64,000 nt of DNA from Portulaca oleracea (GCA_029582165.1 CM055876.1:14507001-14571000), one strand, 5' to 3'. Shown: positions 21,638 through 32,531, counted from the first letter of the stretch. Notes: a model not told the origin generated them from the letters alone. Numbers and translations are program-made.

Positions 21638-21888
21638 GGCCTTGTTCATTTCTGCGGTTGGCAAACTGTGGTGCCACAGCCTACCGCAATTTGCCATAAC
21701 CCACCACATTTTACCGCAAATCATTACTTTTCTCTCTCCTCACTTTTCTCCTCTACTTTTTACATTCTCTCTCCTCACCTACCCCAGATATCAATAACCT
21801 ACCATAATTCCACCACACCCCACCACAATTCCACCACACCTCACCTCACCACACCATTCCGCAAAATACCGCATAAAAGAACAGGGCC
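21638..21888. mobile_element. Tourist-like (PIF/Harbinger) MITE, 251 bp
   Basis: The ends GGCCTTGTTCATTT and AAAAGAACAGGGCC form imperfect inverted repeats. The flanking 3-bp duplication is TAA (21635-21637 and 21889-21891), as for PIF/Harbinger. The interior is pyrimidine-rich with several CCACCACA-type blocks near 21800-21850 and has no coding sequence. Confidence 0.8.
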
Positions 21889-21891
21889 TAA

Positions 21892-22231
21892 GTTGGTAAA
21901 ATTCTTTTTTGCCCATAGCAATGCAACATTTTTTTTTATTGTTCATCTATGGTTGTTTCAAAATAAATTAAAAGTTTATAATTATGAAATAAATTTTCTT
22001 TATTATACATTTTTTATACTTAATATTCCATATTAACTATATTGTTATTCAATACCAACACTATTTTCTTTTTGATAGTTGTTGGAATTTTCAAAATCAC
22101 CCCCTAGGCTCTACAAGATTGTACACACTTTGACCAATGTTGCAAAATAGTGTTAGGAATATTATAATTTCATACTACTTTCTTGCTTCCTAATTTACTT
22201 GCTTCTTAAAAAAGAATATAAATATACATAC
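21892..22231. other. AT-rich noncoding stretch
   Basis: No gene or element recognised. If a synthase gene once continued from the exon at 22232-22352, its next exon would lie here on the minus strand, but none is visible. Confidence 0.5.
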
Positions 22232-22352
22232 CTGTAAACATAACTCATGCAATTCAAAATTTCACTTTGAAAACATCGAGAAATTCCCTGTCGTTGCAAT
22301 CTATCAACAGCAAATAAACGCTCGAACAAGTCGACTAGATAAGTATTCGGGA
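22232..22352 (-). pseudogene. Isolated exon resembling ent-copalyl diphosphate synthase
   Basis: The minus strand reads [19 protein letters not shown], continuing [13 protein letters not shown] and then NCMSYVYR. This is bounded by an acceptor (TGTACAG before 22352) and a donor (CAG/GTATGT after 22232). The string VDLFERLxAVDRLQRxGISRxF is typical of class II diterpene cyclases, which make ent-copalyl diphosphate on the gibberellin route in plastids. Only this 121-bp exon is visible. Neither the DXDD-containing upstream exon nor a downstream exon was found within a kilobase, so it is most likely a relic or a captured fragment. Family assignment is fairly sure. Confidence 0.75.
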
Positions 22353-23118
22353 CTGTACATGAAGCATACCAAGCAAATATCAATCATTATGCCAAATTAG
22401 ACATAAGATACTCCAATATATTTATTTTTCTTTATAATTATTATTATTTTCTTAAACTTATGTGAATTCTAATATAAACTTATGCTAAATTTATTTATAG
22501 AACTTATTTTAGACTTACTAGTGAACATAATTTATACATATTACAGAATGCTTTTTTATTTATTTTGAATAAACTTACCTCAATTTATTTGAAAAGAGAG
22601 AGCGAAAGGTAGGACCTAAACATCATTTTAAAAAAATTGAGAATGTATGTAGTTATTATAGGGAGGTTTTCTTAGCCTCATGTTAGGGACCAACATCCTT
22701 CATGTTCCCAGCTAAAACAGCATGCGACCCATTGAACAAATCTCAACTATAGTAATTAAAATGCCCCAATATGAAATAAATTGACTGAATTACGTGATTC
22801 CTTTCTATACAAAGAAAAATTTTAAGGTAGTCAACTTTTTTTTCGACTACGGTAGTCAATCAATATCAACCGTTGATCTATTAAGAATCAATCTGAACCA
22901 TTGAAATCTTTTTAAATTTTTTATCACCAAAATCTTCTTAAGATTTCTCGAATATATATTCTTTCCTATTTTTTCATCAATATATTCCATCAAATCAGAT
23001 TTTCTTTTCCGAAAGAACTTTGCATGTCATTTAGTATTGATCACCATCGTCCCATATCAATTGCCTTTGGCCATATACATATACTAGCGGTGTTTTGTCA
23101 AAAATATTAAATTATTTT
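22353..23118. other. AT-rich noncoding stretch
   Basis: No ORF, RNA gene or clear repeat. GGTAGTCAAC near 22827 and GGTAGTCAATC near 22851 are a short direct repeat. Confidence 0.5.
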
Positions 23119-23373
23119 TTCTCCCTCTGTTTCATATTAATTTTATCTTTGAAAATTTTAGAATTTTGAAAATTTTGATCATAAAATTTTTAATATATAT
23201 AATACCTTGTTATGTAAAATTATTATCATTAGATTCATAACATAAAGTGCTATCCAAAATGTATAATATTGTAATTGTTAATAAAATACTATATAAAAAT
23301 TTATCAATCAAAGAGTGACAATGAATATTGTAACCATCAACTAAATGATAATTAATATGTCAAGGTAGGAGTA
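23119..23373. mobile_element. Possible Stowaway-like MITE, degenerate
   Basis: The start CTCCCTCTGTTTCATATTAA resembles the conserved Stowaway terminus. The right end is GTAGGAG followed by TA, as expected, but the inverted repeat matches at only about 8 of 14 bases and the left TA is missing. Confidence 0.4.
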
Positions 23374-23395
23374 TCATAAACATCTTGACACAAGT

Positions 23396-23757
23396 TGACT
23401 TTTAACCATCTTGCATTTCTTCTAAATCACTAATAAAATGAAATGTAAGTGTATTTAAATCATTCTAAAGGTACATTTCATTATTTTTAGGGTTACTACA
23501 ACTTATAAACAATTTAAAAATAATTAATTATTTATATTTATTTCATAAATATAAAACTATGTATAAAATATAGATTTTCTACTATGATTGATAAAATTAG
23601 GCTATAATTATATTTTTTCAACTCACTAATAAGTATTATATTATTATAATTGATAAATATATATAATTTATTAAAAAAATATTAATAAAAGTTAAAAAAA
23701 TGTCAAATATGAACAAGTCAAGATGGTTAAGAACCATCTTAAGTCAAGATGGTTATC
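23396..23757 (+). repeat. MITE-like repeat, copy 2
   Basis: Second copy of the family at 14894-15250. The ends TTAACCATCTTGC (left) and CAAGATGGTTAA (right) are inverted repeats. At the right end CAAGATGGTTA occurs twice in tandem with the inverted form AACCATCTT between. Confidence 0.65.
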
Positions 23758-24949
23758 ATGGTCCATATTTTATTATTCTTTTCATTAAAAAAAGTATCAT
23801 AATTTTATCTTAATTTGTGGGCCTATGATTAAATAAGATCAAATATAATAGTGTATTTTTGTTTATATAAATTAGAGAAGCTTATTAATTAAGCTTATAT
23901 ATAAATTTGAGAAGCTACTTAAATTTATAAACTTTTGGTTATAGATTAATTTTTTTCAGAAGACTGAATTTTAATAGATGAGTACTACACATTTTTATTA
24001 TTGTTATACTTTTTTATGGAATTATTGTTATATTAAAATTTAAAATTACCATGGTATTAGCTATTGCACATTATATTAAAAACTAAAAGTTACTTAAAAA
24101 TATAAATATTTTTACACCTTATCCCACCCACTAATTCTCCCACCAATTCATCGACTTTTATCCACACTTTACTAATTTATCCGTACAACTATTTAACCAA
24201 CCACATAAAAGAATAGGGTCCTCGTATAATAAAACAATATGATAGATTTCAAACTTACAACAATGATGGTTCAAGGAAGGAACTCTTAAAAGGAAAAAAT
24301 GTTTTAAAAAGTTGCAAGGTCAACTTATTTTATACAAAATGGATCGCAAAGTGTTTTGTAACAAAGATCAAATATATATAGTTATTACCGAGAAATATAT
24401 GGAAACATATTCTTTCTAATTTTTATTGGAATAGTTTTGTAAAGGATTAAGATCAAATTAAATAAATGAATTTGATAGATATGTAATTTGTCATTCACAT
24501 TAGATAAAAAAACATACTACTTTTATAATAAACAAATAATAATTTTTGTACATATATAATAACGTTCCTTATGATAAATTAATTTCATCAATATAATGAT
24601 ATTTATATTATATATAAGATGAGTTTTGTAAAGGATTAAAATCAAAATAAATGAGTTTATAGATATTTATATTTATATTATATAATGATATTTATAAAAA
24701 AGAATTAGGTAGATTTGATTAAATAGTATATTTTATTAAATTAAAAAAGTAAATTTTTATCATATATCCTTAATTATAGATAAAATATAATTAAAAATAT
24801 AGATAAAATTCTTTCTTAACCATCGCCCCTGAGGCGACGATTAGCAAAACCATTTTAAAAATACTTGAAACTCTCATTGCCCCGCACTATGAAAAGAAAG
24901 TAGCTAACTAGTAGCCTTCAGCTGCAATTGTTTCCTTAAATATTCTCTC
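23758..24949. other. AT-rich noncoding stretch with a possible MITE end
   Basis: Very AT-rich with no gene. At about 24110-24216 a pyrimidine-rich block ends CCACATAAAAGAATAGGGTCC, like the right end of the MITE at 21638-21888, and may be a truncated relative. Confidence 0.45.
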
Positions 24950-24956
24950 TCTTCCA

Positions 24957-24980
24957 CTCTCTCTCTCTCTCTCTCTCTCT
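24957..24980. repeat. (CT)n microsatellite, about 12 repeats
   Basis: An uninterrupted CT run, preceded by shorter CT-rich pieces. It may belong to the transcribed part of the Copia C LTR. Confidence 0.9.
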
Positions 24981-25667
24981 AAGCTTTCGGAGAGTTCACA
25001 GAATTAATTTTCATTATCTAGTTTCTCTATACAATATCTGATAGGTTGTCATCCACTTTCTCCAATATTCAATATTTCATCTTCATCTTCACGATTCCTC
25101 TCTTTAAACTCCAAGAAATTATTTTCGTCGTTACCATTTTCTTGCAAATCATGAAAGATATAGGCATATTGGTTATGTTTTTTTTTTTTTATTTTGCATC
25201 TATTTCTATATTATTACGATTTTTTTTTCTCATTTGATTCACTTTATTTTGGTTTATATACATTTTTTTATTAAGGGACTAATATTAAGTGAGTTGGGAA
25301 AATCACCTGGGTAGCTAAGTGTTGTTTGATAATTAGTGAGTTGTATATCACTGTTGTATTGCCTTGATTGAATTTTGTAAGATTGCCTTGGAAGAAGAGC
25401 TTAATATGTCAACCACATTGTACTTCTTAAGTGAACAAGAAGTGAAACGGTTCAATCCTAAGTAACAGAAGCTTAGGTTCGGTGACGTAGCCTGTGTTGA
25501 AAGGGTGATCATCGACTAAATCCTTGAGTATGTCATCTTTAATTTTCGACATTGAAATTTTGTTTCGATACATTGCCTTTGGTTGTGTCAAGGACCTTGA
25601 TTGACAAGTTTATTAAGTTTTGTAGCCTTGACTAAGTTGTAATCAATTCCCCTCTAGGGTGTTTTCA
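24981..25667 (+). repeat. Copia C LTR, 3' part; start not determined
   Basis: The right limit is clear: GGGTGTTTTCA ends at 25667 and a primer binding site follows. The LTR start was not found, since the partner LTR is outside the window; it could lie left of 24957. The hydrophobic ORF 25046-25237 inside looks fortuitous. Confidence 0.55.
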
Positions 25668-25669
25668 AT

Positions 25670-25685
25670 TGGTATAGAGCAGGTC
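25670..25685 (+). other. Primer binding site of Copia C
   Basis: TGGTATAGAGCAGGTC matches the initiator-Met PBS with one base lost (TGGTATCAGAGC). It is followed by AGGTC as in the tandem array's PBS. Confidence 0.75.
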
Positions 25686-25701
25686 CAAAGTTGAAGGCTT
25701 A

Positions 25702-25706
25702 ACTGT
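25702..25706. repeat. Target-site duplication of Gypsy B, left copy (ACTGT)
   Basis: ACTGT also occurs at 30180-30184, immediately after the right LTR. Confidence 0.92.
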
Positions 25707-26904
25707 TGGAGAGGGACAGGGAGAGGATCTATAGATATAATAACGTGAATGATGGAAATCCACCCATAGAACTCATAAACTCTACCAACTAATTTTTAGG
25801 GTTTTAGGGTTTTATGGAGATAAAAAAAAGAAATTAAATGATATGGACAATTCTAAAAATAGAAATCTCACTAAATTGCACTAAGATGCTCAAACACTTG
25901 TACAAGGATCTTCCACTAGCAAAGAGTCTTAAAACATCCAAGAATTCTCACAAAGAGTTGAGGTGGAACACCTACTCACAAGGAAGAGAAATCACATGTC
26001 ATTTCTACCTAAATGATTAGCTTTCAATGCAATAGTGTTTGAAAAACCAACAATTACAAACTCTCCGATTGAGAGGATTTTAAGTCTAAGACCTAAAACT
26101 TAATAAAACTCTATACAACTCTATCTTGAAAAATATGAAAAATTTTTATTTATACAAGGCAAATAAACCCCTTAAAACGTAGCAGTTTCAGCCAAAAAAC
26201 GCATAAAAACAGTGTCGTCGCGGGTGCTACGGCAGCTGTTATGGGTGCGACGAAACTAGAGAGCGAAAGAGGCAATTCAAAAATCACACGGGGTTGTAAG
26301 CGCTAGATTTTGTCGCGGGCAAGACCACCCTAACCGAGATTGGTCGCAGGTGCCACACCTACCATAGCGGGTGACACGACCTTTAGGTCACTTTTCCATT
26401 TTCTCCTCCCAATGTCGTAGCGCCCGCAACAAAAGCGTCGCGGGTGCGACGACCCTCTCGTACTTCAAACTCGCATAACTTTTTCATCCTGACTCTATTT
26501 TAGGCCCATAATATATCGATGGAAAGCTCTCGGTATGTACTTTAAGCTTCCAATATATGAGGTTCATAAGACTTATATTAAAGGAGCTATGATAGAAATA
26601 GTGACTGCATGCCCTTTTCTAGGCTTTGAGGTTAATTCTGCCTCGTTATTCATGTCGGTGGTCCTAGAGCCCCTTAGAAGGCTCGGGAATGGTCTGATAA
26701 AGATCCAGGATGTCATTCCATTGTTCGAGGTCTCCATAAAAGAGAACACCGCTTCCTTTGATGGCCCATAACGACCCTCCAAGGACCTGTATCCACCATG
26801 AAATGGATATTGAAACCGGGTTTGATTCGAGGAGAGGAGAGGGCGGGTTGAAGCGAGTTGGTGACCATAGGTGAACCAAAAGTGAATTGATCCCACACGG
26901 TTCA
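25707..26904 (-). repeat. Gypsy B 3' LTR (left), 1198 bp
   Basis: TGGAGAGGGA to CACGGTTCA. A TATA-like TGTATAAATA on the minus strand lies at about 26146-26157. CpG-rich GTCGCGGGTGC motifs follow at 26210-26460. Short ORFs here are chance. Confidence 0.9.
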
Positions 26905-26915
26905 TCCTCCCCGTC
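26905..26915 (-). other. Polypurine tract of Gypsy B
   Basis: The minus strand reads GACGGGGAGGA directly before the LTR start TGAACCG. Confidence 0.75.
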
Positions 26916-27953
26916 TTCAAAAAGAGTTGTCCTCAACTCCAGGGGGTTCAAAATTATCCGCATATCTGTACAGAACCAAAAGTACATACTCCAAGAGATG
27001 AAGTAGAGTGATACTGATCAACCCGTCCTTCTCAAAGACGTAGCAGTTTCGGCAGAAAGTTGGGGCCAAGTCGACATCACGATGGACCCGAACACGTCTA
27101 GCACCCATAAACTTATTGAAAGCAACAAGGAATCCATCACATGAGAGCTCGGGGTCAAGGCTAATGGAAATAACCTTTTCCTCGCACAACCTCGATGTGG
27201 ATGTAATGAAGCCTAAATGAGTAGTCATGGACGTGTCGCCAAGCAACTGAACTCCATGGCGAGGCTCGGGAGTGATTGAGCACGGCTCAACACTTGGTAG
27301 CTATATGCGGAGCCGGGTAGGAGTTGTAGGTAAGAGTGAGGGACAAGGGAGCGAGATTGAAAACTTTTGTGGAGCTATTGACCACTCAACCTCACTAGGG
27401 TCCCTTCTTCGCAAAAGTAAAACATGGCGTGGCTTTCCTTTGCTCAAAGCCCTCTCATCCTGTGTTTGACTTTTCTGGAGGTCTCTCTTCTCACTTCCCA
27501 CCTCAGTTTGTGGTTTATCGGTTTCGAAAGGGGGTTAAGGAATGAGTTTGATTTTCCTTTCTCCCATTGAGAAAGTATAGGTGTTCTTCCGGCCGGTGTG
27601 GATAACACGCCGATCAAATTGCCAAAGTCTACCAAGTAGTAAATGATAAGCATCTATGGGGATAACATCACAAAGAACACTATCCTCATAAGACCAGCGG
27701 AGAAAGAGACCAAGACTTGTTGGGTTACCTCGAGGTCACCGCCATCATTTAGCCCTTGCAAGCTATACAGTTGAGGATGAGCCAAGACCGGCAATTGGAA
27801 CTTCTCAACCATGTAGGTAAAGGCCCAGTTGGTGCAGCTCTATCCGTCGATGATGACCTTTCCTGCCGTCTCGCCCATGCTGAACCGAGTTCGGAAGATG
27901 TTCTCCTCTTGAGAGTTATCCCGAGAATCCTTGGTCATGATGAAGGATCGCCT
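26916..27953 (-). pseudogene. Gypsy B interior: protease-like remnant and unassigned sequence
   Basis: On the minus strand near 27740-27860 the reading is KVIIDG, stop, SCTN, then TYMVEKFQLPVL, the same retropepsin-like segment as in Gypsy A (IIDGGSCTN). A segment resembling AYHLLLGRLWQFDR lies near 27580-27650. Between 26917 and 27246 is an open frame of 109 aa without a family match; its other frame ends in LRTTLFEDGEDEP, which resembles the end of a gypsy polyprotein. The RT and integrase that should lie between are missing. Confidence 0.6.
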
Positions 27954-28506
27954 AGGAATCTAACCCTTCCCTTCTTGCGCACGGACCTCAACACTAGCCT
28001 TTGGAGCATTCGGTGTGGCTACCTCTTTTTCTTTGGAACCTACCATCTTCGTAGGGAATTGGGCTTGGTAATGAACATACACCCGACATGTGAAGCATTT
28101 TCTACCCTTGAGCTTCCGAAGATATTTCGCACTTTCCTTATGAGCATGGGAAGATGGTTTGGGCAGCTTGGATGAAGCCGTACCCCATGAGTGAGTTCTT
28201 CCCTTCCTAGAAGTCCACAAAGTAACCTTCTCCTCCATTCTCCTACCTCGAGAATCACCATATCGATAATAATCTAAATACCTCGAATAACCACAATGGT
28301 GATATCTAGGAGCCCGAGTTAAAATACCTACGATCCCTTTTCAAGGACTCTAGTTGCATAGGGGTCATGGCGCGGAGTAAGTCACTCACTCGACGTTGCA
28401 CTTTTTGTACTTTCTCTTCGATTCGTTGAAGATTCTCCTCGAAGGTTGGTTTGGGTTGGGGAATAGGGGAAAGAGGGAAATCAAGTTTGCCTGAAGCATA
28501 TGACAT
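27954..28506 (-). pseudogene. Gypsy B gag, partial
   Basis: The N-terminal piece (28306-28506) includes FEENLQRIEEKVQKVQRRV, probably coiled coil. The C-terminal piece (27960-28238) has a zinc knuckle CFTCRVYVHYQAQF at about 28055-28097, in which the last Cys is Phe. The capsid core seen in Gypsy A is largely absent. From 28507 to 28976 is the leader, with AAC-rich low-complexity sequence (28690-28960). Confidence 0.65.
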
Positions 28507-28976
28507 GGAGGCTATTTGTGGAGCTTGGTTTTCTTGTGGGGTGTATTATGTGATCGAATGGAGGTTTGGGTTCTTTGTAGCTAGGAGATTTTGAGAAGTT
28601 TCGTGAGGCTAGTTTTATGGAGGAAAATGGGGTGAAACCGGCAAGGGGATTGCACAATGAAAAACAAACTCGGATGGGTACTACAACCATCACCAACAAC
28701 ATCCACCAACAAAACAATCACCAACACGACCACCAATCTCAATAAAATCCAACAATTAAATTTCAATACAACCCAATGCTACTTCCAGCTATTCGATAAC
28801 ATTCAAGAACAACAATAACACCCAACAACAATGGATGAACAAATGGGATGGGGGTACCCAAATTGCTCAACAATATCAACAACACTAAGAACACCAAAAA
28901 TCACCACCAAACGACAACAAGAACAATTCCGAGCACAAATAAGAAATCTCCTACAAAACTATGAGTTCTACGCGTA

Positions 28977-28988
28977 GCACTTATACCA
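28977..28988 (-). other. Primer binding site of Gypsy B, mutated
   Basis: The minus strand reads TGGTATAAGTGC, the initiator-Met PBS with two changes, two bases inside the LTR as in Gypsy A. Confidence 0.7.
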
Positions 28989-28990
28989 GA

Positions 28991-30179
28991 CGGAGAGGGA
29001 TAGGGAGAGGGCCCATAGATAATCACTTGGTTGATGGAAATCCACCCATACAACTCATAAACACTACAAACTAATTTTTAGGGTTTTGGGGTTTTATGGA
29101 GATAAACAATAAATTAAATGATATGGACAATTTTAAAGAGAGAAATCTCACCAAATTGAACTAAGATGCTCAAACACTTGCACAAGGATCTCCCGCAAGA
29201 AAAGAGTCTTGAAACACCCAAGAATTCACACAAAGAGTGGAGGTACAACACTCACTCACATGGATGAGAAATCACAAGCCTTTTCCACCCAAAAGATTAA
29301 CTTTAATTGCAACAGGTTTGAAAAACCCACAATTACAAACTCTCCAATTGAGAGGATTTTAAGTGTAAGTCCTAAAACTTCATAAAACTCTATTCAATTC
29401 TATCTTGAGAAATACAAAAAAAAAGTTTATTTACAGGAAAATAAACCCCTTAAAACGCAGTCGTTTCAGCAAAAAAATGTATAAAAACAATACCGTCGTG
29501 TGTTCTACGGCAACTGTTGCGGGTGCGACGAAACTGGGGAGCGAAAGAGGCAATTCTAAAATCGCGCGGGGTCGCGGCACTAGATCTTGTTGCGAGGGCG
29601 ACCTCCCCAGCCAAGATTAGTCGCGGGTGCTACACGTACCATCGCGGGTGGCATGGCCTTTAGGTAACTTTTCTATTTTCTCCTCCCAGTGTCATAGCGC
29701 CCGCTACAAAAGCTTCACGAGTGCGAAGACCCTGTCGCACTTCAAACTCGCATAACTTCTTCATTCGAACTTCATTTTAGGCCCATAATATATTGATGGA
29801 AAGCTCTTGGTGTCTACTTTAAGCTCCCAAACTATGAGGTTCATAGGAGTTCTATTAAAGTAATTATGATAGAAAGAGTGACTACATACCTTTTTCTAGC
29901 CTTTGAGGTTGATTCTGCCTCGTTATTCATGCCAGTGGTCATGGAGCCCGTTAGGAGGCTCAGAATGGTCTGATAAAGACCCAAGATGTCATCCGATGGT
30001 CTAAGGTCTTCGTAGAAGAGAACACCGCTTCCCTTGATGGCCATAACGACCCTCTAAGGACCCGGATCCACCATGAAATGGATATTGAAACCAAGTTTGA
30101 TTCGAGGAGAGGAGAGGGCGCCTTAAAGTGAGCCGGTGACCTTAGGCGAACCAAAAGTGAACTGATCCCACACGGTTCA
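28991..30179 (-). repeat. Gypsy B 5' LTR (right), 1189 bp
   Basis: It matches 25707-26904. The first base is C instead of T (CGGAGAGGGA). It ends CACGGTTCA at 30179, followed by ACTGT. Confidence 0.9.
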
Positions 30180-30184
30180 ACTGT

Positions 30185-30245
30185 CTTGTGAAAAAGACCA
30201 TGGAAGAACATGCAAACAAAGAGATCAGTCAAGGATGATTCTTAA
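30185..30245 (+). pseudogene. Copia C leader end and start of gag
   Basis: This continues the Copia C leader after Gypsy B. An ATG at 30200 opens MEEHANKEISQG and meets TGA at 30236. The tandem array begins at 30246, so gag is cut after about 15 codons and reappears at 62632. Confidence 0.5.
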
Positions 30246-31044
30246 TGAAATAACCCTAGAGGGGGGTGATTAGGGTTATGTAAATAATTCTGCACTTCAA
30301 TCAACACAACTCTGTTCATAGCACTTTTATATAATCAAAGATACTTCTTTATTGAATAATTAAAAGTGCTTAAAAGGAGGACGTTACAACTCAGCTCAAC
30401 GGAGAACTTATGAGGTCCTCAATTGGCCTACCAGAATAGAAGACGCAACAGACGTCTTCCGGATTAGAGGCATCACAGTGGAGGCGATTACAACCAGTGA
30501 CCTCACTTGACAGAGAGGCACTTATCTAACTTCAAGTTCACGACCTTAGAGGTCCTCACCAGTTTAACCACTGGTTACAACAAAAGCTCACCACTACAAT
30601 AATGGTTACACTCAGAATATTCACTCAATATTCCTACACTCAGAACTTTCTTTCACAAAGTTCCTACTACTGATTTTCTTGCTTGAAAATCAATACTCTT
30701 CAATGTAGGTATGCAGCCGTATATATATATTTGGGAGTTGGAGGCAGCAACGACTTCTTTACTCTCCAAGGGATAGTTTCCATTCTTGAGCTCTCTTCCA
30801 AATCTTCTTGATTTCCTTTATTTGATTTCCGTATGGATGATATCTGGAAATAAAGAAGGTATCGATTATTGTATGAGATCATGCAGAATAATAGAAAGTA
30901 TATTTTAGGGTTTGTATAAGATACTTCCCTAAATTTCTGTCTTTCAAACAAAACCTTGATGCTATCGTTGGAGGTCCTCGGAGTGTATTGCAATGAGGTC
31001 CTCAGAGATTTTTGTGATGAGGTCCTCAGAGTTGAGATTCTTCA
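30246..31044 (-). repeat. Array LTR 1, 799 bp
   Basis: TGAAATAACC to GATTCTTCA. On the minus strand U3 starts at 31044, a TATA stretch lies at 30720-30731 and AATAAA at 30348-30353, giving a U3-R-U5 layout. Left flank is CTTAA. This LTR has the long form with TTGATTTCC near 30810. Confidence 0.93.
30720..30731 (-). promoter_or_regulatory. Predicted TATA box of the array LTR (repeated in each LTR)
   Basis: AATATATATATAC on the minus strand, about 315 bp from the U3 end. The same stretch occurs in every LTR of the array (for example near 33950, 37178, 40394, 43619 and 46856). Confidence 0.5.
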
Positions 31045-31062
31045 ATCTCCCCCTTTTTGTTT
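31045..31062 (-). other. Polypurine tract of unit 1, with a second copy at 31215-31229
   Basis: The minus strand reads AAACAAAAAGGGGGAGAT next to the LTR. About 170 bp further inside a second tract, AAAAAGGGGGAGATATCC, recurs. Two further AGGGGGAGT tracts lie near 31485 and 31540. The arrangement repeats in each unit, with small changes. Confidence 0.75.
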
Positions 31063-31272
31063 GAAAGACAAAATTTCCTGGATGCTGCTTCTATACATGC
31101 ATTCTCAATGTACAACAAATATGGACAATAGATGCAACAATACATTCTTAAAATAGAGTATCATATAGTTGCAAGCAACAGCTCACCATATTGTTTCTGT
31201 TACAGACCAAGGATATCTCCCCCTTTTTATCTTTCAGACAGAAGGGAAACAGGAGAGTACAAGTACTAAATT

Positions 31273-31347
31273 GTGTAGCAAAAAAAAAAAAACAGAGGAA
31301 GAGGGAGAGGAAGAAGAAAAGATAGGAGGAAAAGAGATGATGAGGAC
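31273..31347 (+). repeat. Homopurine tract in unit 1 (repeated in each unit)
   Basis: An A-run of 9-14 bases, then C, then about 65 nearly pure purines (GAGGAAGAGGGAGAGGAAG and so on). The A-run length differs between units. Confidence 0.85.
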
Positions 31348-31922
31348 ACCTTGACCAGGCCCTGACTAAATTTTGAGGTGCCCGAGAGGCCATGCTGATG
31401 AGGACATCAGAGGTCCAGGCATGCAGTGAGTTGACGAACCTGGGAGGAGGAGAGAGACCACATGTAGGGAGGATGGATGATAGGACTCCGCCTCAATTTG
31501 ACAGCTTGTGCATAGGTTGAGGTCCTCATAGTAGACGACTCCCCCTCAAATGGTGCGGGTGGTGTTGTTTCACGACCTTCCCAATGTCTAGGATCTTGTC
31601 TTCAATTTTGTCTCCGAAGGTCACTCTTGCATTCTTGTTGATTTTCAGTTTGAAGAGCTTGGTTGGATCTTTGTGTTTGAGGCATACCTGTAATAGAAGA
31701 CACTATACCTTTCTTGGACTCTGACCAAGGATGAGATCGTTGAAATGTGGCCTTTGGGACCCAGATTTTAGTAATGCACGGAGGTCTAGTTCCTTTAGAC
31801 AGGGGATTTGATGAGGTTCTTATTTTATTTTCTGTAGGAGGTCCTCTATGATGATTTTCACTGAGGGGCGGAATGTTTGGGATAGGAAGGAGATGTCCTT
31901 TGTTGGCATGGAAAGGAGGACT

Positions 31923-32531
31923 TTAGGACCGATAGTTTTTGAGAGGTGGTGTATTGGGTGTGGGAAGGAGAGGTCCTCTGGGAGGATGATTTGTAGGAAT
32001 TTTGGTCAGAGGTTGAGAAGAGGGGGTTGTGGAGACTAGTTTGCTCTGGTAAGGATGGGATTTATTGACTGCCTCGTTGGATAATTGAGTGATGGTTTTA
32101 TAGCAGTCTTCGACCTCAAGAGACAGTCTATTGCTTTCTGTGAACAGGAGGTCATCTTGAGAGTTCAGGCTTTCTATGGCCTCACAGAGACTTTGAACAT
32201 GGTTGGTAAGGTGCTTGATTCTTTCTATCAAGGATTTAGAGTATTTAAAAAGATGCATACACTTATGAACAAGATGTAATGGTGAAAGATTAAGGAGGTC
32301 ATCAATGTTTACCTCGTCATGAGATGAGGTTGGATCTTGATCCTCACTTGTGTTTGCCATCAGACATACATTTGTTATTTCTTCTACCTCACTGTGGCCT
32401 TCACTGGAATCACTATCACTCCATGTTGCCATCATTGCCTCATGGTTATGCCGTTGAGGTCGACTTTTTCTCTTGTCTTTGTTTCTTATGGCGTGAGGGC
32501 AATCCTTCATATGCTGCCACAAACAAAACAA
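31923..32531 (-). pseudogene. Unit 1 gag, C-terminal half
   Basis: After KDCPHAIRN come a Ser/Asp-rich part, a leucine-rich probable coiled coil (LIERIKHLTNHVQSLCEAIE) and a Pro-rich part. It ends early at 31923, where TAA follows KNYRS; other units continue with KSPPF. A 13-bp deletion at about 32513 removes part of the zinc knuckle, as in unit 3. A protease remnant (VTFGDK, then ILDIGKV) lies in another frame near 31580-31660. Confidence 0.8.

Larger units (their letters stand above)
25707..30179 (-). mobile_element. Gypsy B: gypsy-type element lacking most of pol
   Basis: LTRs at 25707-26904 and 28991-30179 enclose an interior of only 2.1 kb, with a perfect ACTGT duplication outside. The interior keeps PBS, gag pieces, a protease-like part and PPT on the minus strand. 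I see no RT, RNase H or integrase. It is therefore a deletion derivative that would depend on a related autonomous element. It sits in the leader of Copia C. Confidence 0.9.

Noticed and set aside
25046..25237. Hydrophobic 63-aa ORF that could be a small membrane protein
   Set aside because: Phe/Ile-rich because of T-runs in AT-rich DNA, inside a probable LTR, with no family signal.
26917..27246. 109-aa minus-strand frame as a captured host gene in Gypsy B
   Set aside because: No recognisable domain, and another frame of the same stretch resembles the end of a gypsy polyprotein; kept only as unassigned.
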